Positions 1-4,218 of a stretch of DNA of 9,067 nucleotides are shown in pieces (position 1 is the first letter of the stretch; each line of letters begins with the position of its first letter). Both the position numbers and the translations under genes were made by a program. The stretch comes from an uncultured Nocardioides sp. (GTDB taxonomy: Bacteria; Actinomycetota; Actinomycetes; Propionibacteriales; Nocardioidaceae). The notes under the pieces were generated by a model that did not search any database, was not told the DNA's origin, and was given only the letters and a program-made list of their open reading frames with translations. The DNA is taken from the NCBI RefSeq assembly GCF_946885725.1, contig NZ_CAMPGZ010000171.1, positions 1 to 9,067 of the forward strand, written 5' to 3'.

Positions 1-405
1 GGCCGGGGGCGTGGCGTCGGCCAGGACCCGGACGTCCGACGGCGTGCTCTCGGCACCGGAGTAGTCGGTGGCACGCACGACGTAGGTGTGCCGGCCGGTC
101 GGCGCGGTGAGCTCGAACCACTGGACGCCGCCGGTGGCGTAGGCGCTGCCGACGACGACGGCGTCGTCCCCGCGGCCCTCACGCAGCGTGACCGTGGTCC
201 CGGCGTCGGCGCGCACCGGGATGCGCACCAGCCCTGCCGGTCCGGTCTCCGGTACGCCGACCGTGGGCGCCGCCGGCTGTATCGCCTGCGTGGGCGGCGT
301 GGGCGGCGTGTCCTCCGCGTACGCCGTACCGCCGCCGGCGACGACGACGGTTCCCACCGTCAGCGCCAGCCCTGCCGCCGCCTGCCCCCAGGCTCGAACG
401 GGCAT
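1..405 (-). CDS. Secreted protein with Ig/Fn3-like domain (N-terminal part, runs off left edge)
   Basis: The first 135 codons of an exported protein are visible; the gene continues beyond position 1. Residues 1-30 form a classic Sec signal peptide: a short N-terminus with one Arg, a hydrophobic stretch rich in Ala, Leu and Val, and a cleavage site after Ala-Tyr-Ala (residues 28-30). A Pro/Thr-rich spacer follows (31-47). Residues about 48-130 have the alternating beta-strand pattern of a bacterial Ig-like or fibronectin-III domain and end in the usual 'SGAESTPSDVRVLADATPP' inter-domain linker, so more such domains or a catalytic domain probably follow outside the window. The ATG at 405 is chosen because the signal peptide starts there; purine-rich sequence (GGGGAA, GAGG) lies just upstream. 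The full function cannot be told from this fragment. The 124-base gap behind it (406-529) shows no convincing promoter. Confidence 0.8.
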   Translation of the reverse strand, partial: MPVRAWGQAAAGLALTVGTVVVAGGGTAYAEDTPPTPPTQAIQPAAPTVGVPETGPAGLVRIPVRADAGTTVTLREGRGDDAVVVGSAYATGGVQWFELTAPTGRHTYVVRATDYSGAESTPSDVRVLADATPPA

Positions 406-529
406 CCTCGAGTTCCCCAACCTTCTTCAGCTCCACCCCACGTGCGTCACCCGAGCGACCCGACGACGCTAGTCGGCGCGGGGCGTCACCTGCGGCACAT
501 TGCGGCCCGGAGCGTGACGTGTCGCGGGG

Positions 530-832
530 CTACGAGGCCCGCTCGAACGGCTCGTCGGTCGGCTCGTCGTCGTCGGCGACCTCGACGTACAGCGAGGGGT
601 ACTGCGTCCGGGCGTAGCGGGTGGCCGACCCGACGTCCGGGAACGTCACCGCGTCCGGGGACGGCACCGGCGGCTCGCAGTCGCTGGGGTGCAGGACCGC
701 GGCCCACCCACCCGAGGGTGCGCGCACGATCGTGCAGATCGGGACGGCGGCGGCCGCGCGCGGCGGGCCGGCCAGGACGACGCTGCGGATCTTCCTGTCG
801 GTAGGCCGATCGATGGGCCTGGTCGTGGTCAC
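530..832 (-). CDS. Hypothetical protein, 100 aa
   Basis: I do not recognise this family. It starts with GTG at 832, preceded by an excellent ribosome binding site (GAGGGGAGG, four bases before the start), which makes it a convincing gene. The predicted protein is soluble, with no signal peptide or membrane helix. The N-terminus is basic and Arg/Pro/Thr-rich (residues 1-20), the middle has beta-like hydrophobic runs (residues 16-48, including 'VPICTIVRAPSGGWAAVLHP'), and the C-terminus is acidic ('VEVADDDEPTDEPFE'). Two Cys are present (residues 33 and 52). It stands alone between the secreted-protein gene and the six-helix membrane protein, all on the minus strand but with gaps over 120 bases on both sides, so it probably has its own transcription unit. 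Confidence 0.65.
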   Translation of the reverse strand: MTTTRPIDRPTDRKIRSVVLAGPPRAAAAVPICTIVRAPSGGWAAVLHPSDCEPPVPSPDAVTFPDVGSATRYARTQYPSLYVEVADDDEPTDEPFERAS

Positions 833-859
833 GGTTCCTCCCCTCTGAAAGCTTCCCTG

Positions 860-882
860 GTGCTCGACGGCACGACGAGCAC
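860..882. repeat. 7-bp inverted repeat upstream of the 100-aa gene
   Basis: GTGCTCG (860-866) and CGAGCAC (876-882) are perfect inverted copies around a 9-base loop. They lie 28-50 bases upstream of the GTG start at 832, in the 122-base gap below the membrane protein gene. The element could be an operator, a leader hairpin, or part of a weak terminator for the upstream gene. No U-tract follows on either strand, so a terminator is the least likely reading. Confidence 0.35.
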
Positions 883-954
883 GCTTACGAGACCATGATC
901 GGCCAGGCCCGCAAGTGACGAAGGGGATTTTCGAGAGCGGTGGATGAACCGTTA

Positions 955-1641
955 TCAGCGCGTTCCTTGCGCGTCGGGCTCGGCGACTGCGGCGGGCAGG
1001 CGCAGCGCGACGAGACCGGCCATCACCGCGGCGACCGCCGCCATGACCGGTTGCGCGACCGAGACCGTGAACCCCGCGACCACGAACAGCACCAGCGCGA
1101 TCGCGTAGCCGTAGCCGGGCATCCGCAGCCGCTCCGACGTGCCGGCCAGCGCGCGTCCGAACAGGATCGCTCCGGCCACGAAGCAGAGCGCGCCCACGGC
1201 GAAGGTGCCGAGCAGCGGAGCGCCGTAGACGTCGTCGTACAGCACGAGTCCGTCACTGCGGCCGGCGAGGTGCGCACGGCCGATGGCGGGCTGGGCGAAC
1301 GCGGCGACCGCGAACAGGCAGAGGAAGAAGACGTTGCCCAGGATCGTCAGGGCCGTGGCGACGAGCGCGCTGCGCGCCGCCGGTCCGCGGAGCATCAGCA
1401 CCAACGCCGAGACGACGCCGACCAGCCCGAGCGCCGCGCCGGCGATGCTCCCGGCGATGTGGCTGACCAGGAACCGGTCGGTGGTGACGTAGCGCGACCA
1501 GGCGTCGAAGTCGACGGTGTGGTCGGGCTCGTGGGTGAGCGTGCCGAGTGCGAGAAGCACGGCGTACACCGGGAGCAGCCACAGCCCGAGCGCCGCCAGC
1601 CGGAGCACTCGGTCGGTGGCGACCGGCGTCTGGGTGGTCAT
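955..1641 (-). CDS. Six-helix integral membrane protein of unknown function
   Basis: This is a 228-residue hydrophobic protein with six predicted membrane helices at about residues 14-36, 60-84, 92-118, 142-164, 176-194 and 196-215. Between helices 1 and 2 is a polar loop with acidic and His residues (about 37-58, 'THEPDHTVDFDAW'), and between 3 and 4 a second loop ('GRSDGLVLYDDVYG'). These are possible ligand or metal contacts, but nothing names the function. I chose ATG 1641 over an upstream ATG at 1677 because the extra 12 residues would be Pro/Arg-rich and unlike a membrane-protein start, and because a TACCTT box ends six bases before ATG 1641, as in leaderless actinobacterial mRNAs. No Shine-Dalgarno sequence is seen. 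It lies 67 bases downstream of the hydrolase stop, on the same strand. Confidence 0.8.
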   Translation of the reverse strand: MTTQTPVATDRVLRLAALGLWLLPVYAVLLALGTLTHEPDHTVDFDAWSRYVTTDRFLVSHIAGSIAGAALGLVGVVSALVLMLRGPAARSALVATALTILGNVFFLCLFAVAAFAQPAIGRAHLAGRSDGLVLYDDVYGAPLLGTFAVGALCFVAGAILFGRALAGTSERLRMPGYGYAIALVLFVVAGFTVSVAQPVMAAVAAVMAGLVALRLPAAVAEPDAQGTR

Positions 1642-1647
1642 GGGCCG

Positions 1648-1653
1648 AAGGTA
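1648..1653 (-). promoter_or_regulatory. Probable -10 box for leaderless membrane protein gene
   Basis: On the minus strand TACCTT fits the actinobacterial TANNNT -10 pattern and ends six bases before the ATG at 1641, placing the transcription start at or beside the start codon. There is no ribosome binding site, which agrees with a leaderless message. The -35 region is not recognisable. Confidence 0.45.
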
Positions 1654-1691
1654 CGGCGGTGCGCGGGAGCCGGGCATGGCCCGGACGGGCT

Positions 1692-1738
1692 ACGGGTGGT
1701 CGAGGCGCTTACGGGTGGTCGAGCGACGGGTGGTCGAG
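1692..1738. repeat. Three 13-bp direct repeats at the 3' end of the hydrolase gene
   Basis: ACGGGTGGTCGAG occurs at 1692-1704, 1711-1723 and 1726-1738, with spacers of 6 and 2 bases. Read on the minus strand, two copies encode the last residues of the hydrolase (a doubled Leu-Asp-His-Pro) and the third lies beyond its stop. The motif resembles the ends of GGTGGTCGAG-type dispersed repeats that I associate with Nocardioides-like genomes, so this may be a fragment of such an element. Confidence 0.6.
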
Positions 1739-2686
1739 CTTGTCGGGATGACTGGAGTCGCCGTCCCCCGCGGTCCCGGTCACCCGGCGCGCCCAGCCGA
1801 CGACGAGATCGAGCACCTCGGGGTCGACCGGCCGGCGCACCTCCTGCTTGTACTTCTTCAACGACGGCGCCCCCTCCTGCCTCCGCAGCGCGTGGGTCAC
1901 GTCGGGCAGCACGTGCACCTCGGCCAGGTCGCCGACGATCTCGCGCACGCGGTGGACGTCCTCGGGCGGGGTCTGCAGGTCCTTCGCGCCGGTGACGGCC
2001 AGCACCGGCACTCGGAGGCGCGCGAGGTCGGCGGCGCTGTCGTGGGCGAGGAACTCGCGGAACCACTTGGCGTTGAGCTTCGCGCCACCGACCCGCGCGA
2101 CGTCGGTGGTGGTGCGCTCGATCTTGTCGTGGTTCTTCGACACCTTGGCGGCCAGGTCGACGCGCAGCAGCCGCAGCAGGCCGCGCACCGGCCGCGGCAG
2201 AGTCGGGAGGATCGCGGTCGTCTGCCAGCGGAGCAGCTCGCGGCCGGTGCGGGCCGAGCCGGAGAGCAGGCCGACACCCGCGACCGGCAAGCCGCGCGCC
2301 GCGACCATCGCGGCCAGCACCGCACCCTCGCTGTGCCCGATCACCAGCACGGCGTCGTCGCGCACCTCGGGCCGCTCCTGCAGCGTGCGCACCGCGGCGG
2401 CGACGTCGTCGGCGTTGTCCTCGAGGCCGACCGTGCGCCAGTCGAGGTCGCTCGTGCCGACCCCGCGCTTGTCGAAGCGCAGCGAGGCGATGCCGGCCGC
2501 GGCGAGCGCCTCCGCGACCTGCCGCGAGATCCCGAAGCGGATCTTGGGGTGGTCGGAGTCGCGGTCGAGCGGGCCGGACCCGGAAACCAGGACGGCGGCC
2601 GCGAACGGCCCCGGACCGTTCGGCAGCTCGAGCGTCGCGCCGAGTGGCCCGGCCGGGCCGGCGATCGTGACGTCGACCTGGCTCAC
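1709..2686 (-). CDS. Alpha/beta hydrolase (dienelactone hydrolase/S9-like serine hydrolase)
   Basis: This is a 325-residue cytosolic serine hydrolase. The alpha/beta-hydrolase fold is seen in order: N-terminal beta hairpins (1-25), strand plus oxyanion loop 'VLVSGSGP' (32-39), 'FDKRGVGTS' (71-79), the nucleophile elbow Gly-His-Ser-Glu-Gly (117-121, Ser119), a helical cap region (about 145-215), the acid in 'VTGAKD' (Asp236) and the catalytic His in 'LPDVTHAL' (His265). The triad is complete, so it is probably an active esterase, thioesterase or peptidase; the substrate is unknown. The GTG at 2686 is chosen because it overlaps the stop of the PH-like gene as GTGA (translational coupling), and homology-like sequence begins there; the open frame upstream is antisense noise. 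The C-terminal tail (305-325) is low in complexity and is made by the 13-bp repeats. Confidence 0.88.
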   Translation of the reverse strand: MSQVDVTIAGPAGPLGATLELPNGPGPFAAAVLVSGSGPLDRDSDHPKIRFGISRQVAEALAAAGIASLRFDKRGVGTSDLDWRTVGLEDNADDVAAAVRTLQERPEVRDDAVLVIGHSEGAVLAAMVAARGLPVAGVGLLSGSARTGRELLRWQTTAILPTLPRPVRGLLRLLRVDLAAKVSKNHDKIERTTTDVARVGGAKLNAKWFREFLAHDSAADLARLRVPVLAVTGAKDLQTPPEDVHRVREIVGDLAEVHVLPDVTHALRRQEGAPSLKKYKQEVRRPVDPEVLDLVVGWARRVTGTAGDGDSSHPDKLDHPSLDHP

Positions 2687-3027
2687 GCCCGGACCCGCAG
2701 CTGCTCGACGACCGCCGCCGCGTCGCGCGACCCGATCACCAGCCGCTCGTAGCGGTGGCCGGTCAGCTCGACCACGACGGCCGGCTCGCCCCGGCGTACC
2801 GACACCAAGGTGCGGCCGCGGCCGCGCCAGGTGCCGACCATCCGCAGGCCGGGCAGGCCGAGACCGGGAGCGCGCAGGCCGCGCACCGCGCCGAGCCCGT
2901 GCGGCTCGACGCGCGCCGTGGTGACGGCCGAGAGCGGCACGTCCTGGTTGCGGACCAGGCCCAGCACCTTCTCGACGAGGCTGAAGCGGAGCTGGACGGT
3001 GCCCTGGGTGATCTCGACGGTAGCCAT
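2683..3027 (-). CDS. Small bacterial PH-like domain protein
   Basis: This 114-residue soluble protein has the alternating strand pattern and final amphipathic helix ('SRDAAAVVEQLRVRA') of a bacterial pleckstrin-homology-like domain: strand 1 'ATVEITQGTVQLRFS', 'VPLSAVTTARVEP' (30-42), a Gly/Leu-rich loop (43-64), 'TLVSVRRGEPAVVVELTG' (73-90) and 'ERLVIGS' (94-100). Such proteins are common but poorly understood in actinobacteria; lipid or protein binding would be the family expectation. It is the first gene of a two-gene operon: its TGA overlaps the GTG of the hydrolase by 4 bases. The ATG at 3027 lies six bases after a TAGAAT -10 box with no Shine-Dalgarno sequence, which suggests a leaderless mRNA. 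The family call rests on fold pattern only. Confidence 0.75.
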   Translation of the reverse strand: MATVEITQGTVQLRFSLVEKVLGLVRNQDVPLSAVTTARVEPHGLGAVRGLRAPGLGLPGLRMVGTWRGRGRTLVSVRRGEPAVVVELTGHRYERLVIGSRDAAAVVEQLRVRA

Positions 3028-3033
3028 GACCGT

Positions 3034-3064
3034 ATTCTATTCTCAGTGTTGAGAACATTGTCAA
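3034..3064 (-). promoter_or_regulatory. Promoter of the PH-like/hydrolase operon
   Basis: On the minus strand a perfect TTGACA -35 (3059-3064) is followed after 19 bases by TAGAAT (3034-3039), which ends six bases before the ATG at 3027. The spacer is longer than the usual 17 and contains the 16-bp palindrome, so a bound repressor would sit between the two promoter elements. Confidence 0.6.
3040..3055. promoter_or_regulatory. Palindromic operator, probably for the ArsR-type regulator
   Basis: TTCTCA-GTGT-TGAGAA is a perfect 6-4-6 inverted repeat in the 56-base gap between the divergent PH-like and regulator genes. It lies in the spacer of the minus-strand promoter and overlaps the candidate -35 (TTGAGA, 3049-3054) of the plus-strand promoter, so one bound dimer could repress both directions. 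Confidence 0.6.
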
Positions 3065-3076
3065 ACCGGATAATCT
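3049..3076 (+). promoter_or_regulatory. Probable promoter of the ArsR-type regulator gene
   Basis: TTGAGA (3049-3054), a 16-base spacer and TAATCT (3071-3076) form a plausible promoter seven bases before ATG 3084, again fitting a leaderless start. GATAAT (3069-3074) is an alternative -10 but would leave only 14 bases to this -35. Confidence 0.45.
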
Positions 3077-3083
3077 GAGGCCT

Positions 3084-3608
3084 ATGGCGAGCGCCGACCT
3101 GCTGCTGCATCCCGTCCGGCTGCGCATCGTGCAGTGCCTGTTGGGCGACCGCTCGCGCACCACCAGCCAGCTGCGCGAGGACCTGCCCGACGTCCCGCCC
3201 GCGACCCTGTACCGGCACGTCGCGACCCTGCACGAAGCCGGCCTGCTCGACGTGGTCGACGAGCGGCGCGTGCGCGGCGCGGTGGAGCGCACCTACCGCC
3301 TGCACGACCCCGTGCCCAGCGTCGGCCCGGGCGATGCCGCGGCGATGTCGGTCGAGGAGCACCGCAACGCGTTCCGGGTGTTCGTGGCCGGGCTGCTGCG
3401 CGACTACGACGCCTACCTGGACGCGGGTGACGTCGACCTGGCCCGCGACCTGGTCGGCTACCGCCAGGCGGCGCTCTACCTCACCGACGACGAGATGCGG
3501 GAGCTCGTCGAAGAGCTCGGCGGGCTTCTGCGCAGCCGCATGGAGCTCGAACCGTCCGACGAACGCACCCGGCGGATGCTGACCACGATCGTGATGCCGG
3601 GTCGCTGA
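3084..3608 (+). CDS. ArsR-type winged-helix transcriptional regulator
   Basis: This is a 174-residue DNA-binding regulator. Residues 8-20 ('LHPVRLRIVQCLL') are the typical first helix of the ArsR/HTH_20 fold. The helix-turn-helix spans about 26-55, with 'PPATLYRHVATLHEAGLL' as recognition helix and following turn, and the wing is at about 58-73 ('VVDERRVRGAVERTYRL'). The C-terminal half (85-170) is helical and acidic, probably for dimerisation or ligand sensing. There is no cysteine cluster for metal sensing; Cys18 is the only Cys. It is transcribed divergently from the PH-like/hydrolase operon over a 56-base gap holding a perfect palindrome, so it most likely represses that operon and itself. 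Its stop lies 18 bases from the last recognisable codon of the broken MarR gene on the other strand. Confidence 0.85.
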   Translation: MASADLLLHPVRLRIVQCLLGDRSRTTSQLREDLPDVPPATLYRHVATLHEAGLLDVVDERRVRGAVERTYRLHDPVPSVGPGDAAAMSVEEHRNAFRVFVAGLLRDYDAYLDAGDVDLARDLVGYRQAALYLTDDEMRELVEELGGLLRSRMELEPSDERTRRMLTTIVMPGR

Positions 3609-3626
3609 GCTCCCCGCCCGGCGCCC

Positions 3627-3965
3627 CTCCCACTCGGCCTCGACCTCCGCGACGGCCGGCGCCGCGAGCTCGATCGCCTCCTGCCCGCGCGGCGCGATCC
3701 GCACGATGCGGGCCCGCGCGTCGGCCGGGTCCGCCTCACGCCGTACGTAACCGGCGCGCTCGAGCTGGTCGACGATCGAGGTGAGCGTCTGCTTGGTGAG
3801 CTGCGCGGTCTCGGCGAGCTCGGACATCCGTGCGCCCTCCGGGTCGATGCGCTGGAAGACTCGCGCCTGGTTGACCGGGATGTCGTGGCCGTGCTCCCGC
3901 AGCCGCGAGAGCACGGCGTTCTCGAGGTAGCGGTACGGGATGAAGAGCAGCAGTCCCAGGTTCAT
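3627..3965 (-). pseudogene. MarR-family regulator, 3'-truncated
   Basis: From ATG 3965 about 113 codons read as a good MarR protein: N-terminal dimerisation helix 'LGLLLFIPYRYLENAVL', then 'MSELAETAQLTKQTLTSIVD' (47-66, the helix-turn-helix), 'LERAGYVRREADPADARA' (68-85, the wing) and the helix running to 'VAEVEAEWE' (105-113). MarR proteins then need a final dimerisation helix of some 30 residues. Here the sequence instead turns into antisense of the ArsR-type gene and the frame stays open, without a natural stop, to about 2763. The 3' end therefore appears deleted at about 3609-3630. A chimeric protein could still be translated, but a normal MarR dimer looks unlikely. The divergent DUF1304-like gene starts only 15 bases upstream, which leaves no room for a promoter between them. 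Confidence 0.7.
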
Positions 3966-3980
3966 CGCGTCGGCCAAGCC

Positions 3981-4211
3981 ATGAACGTCGTCACCCAGGT
4001 CGCCGCCCTCGTCGGGGCGATCGCCTACCTCGCCGCCGCACCCGCCGAGATGTTCCTCGTCGACCGTCCGGCCGCGCAGCGGTTCCTGCACGTCGCGCGC
4101 GACAACCTCGAGGACGCGCTGCGACGGTGGCGGCCGCGGGGCGGCAGCGTGCTGGGCACCGTCGGGCCGAGCACGCCGCCACTCGTGGCGATCGTCGCCG
4201 CCGCGATCTGA
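3981..4211 (+). pseudogene. DUF1304-like small membrane protein with apparent internal deletion
   Basis: The 76-codon frame from ATG 3981 opens like a DUF1304 membrane protein: 'MNVVTQVAALVGAIAYLAA' followed by 'AEMFLVDRPAAQRFLHV' (the family has an E-x-F-L/x-x-R-P pattern after helix 1). It closes like the family's C-terminus ('GPSTPPLVAIVAAAI'). DUF1304 proteins are normally about 115-130 residues with four helices; here the two central helices are missing and residue 45 onward jumps through an Arg-rich stretch ('EDALRRWRPRGGS'). I read this as an in-frame internal deletion, leaving a probably non-functional remnant; a genuine two-helix protein cannot be excluded. A MarR gene diverging from a DUF1304 gene is a familiar pairing, and here both members are damaged. 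Its stop is 7 bases from the stop of the convergent M50 gene. Confidence 0.55.
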
Positions 4212-4218
4212 GCTCCGG

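Noticed and set aside
406..529. Possible terminator or promoter (TAGCGT at 466-471; GCGTCAC and GTGACG arms at 484-518)
   Set aside because: No matching -35 at proper spacing, and the arms are short with a long loop and no U-tract.
940..1995. Plus-strand 351-codon frame
   Set aside because: Rich in Arg, Asp, Glu, Gln and His with no motif; antisense of the six-helix membrane protein and the hydrolase end.
1709..3292. A 527-residue version of the hydrolase starting at 3292
   Set aside because: The first 202 codons are antisense to the regulator and out of frame within the PH-like gene; the fold begins at GTG 2686, which overlaps the PH-like stop.
2763..4091. A 442-residue protein containing the MarR domain
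   Set aside because: Only about 113 codons are MarR-like; the sequence before them is antisense to the DUF1304-like frame, and the rest is antisense to the ArsR-type gene and out of frame with the PH-like gene.
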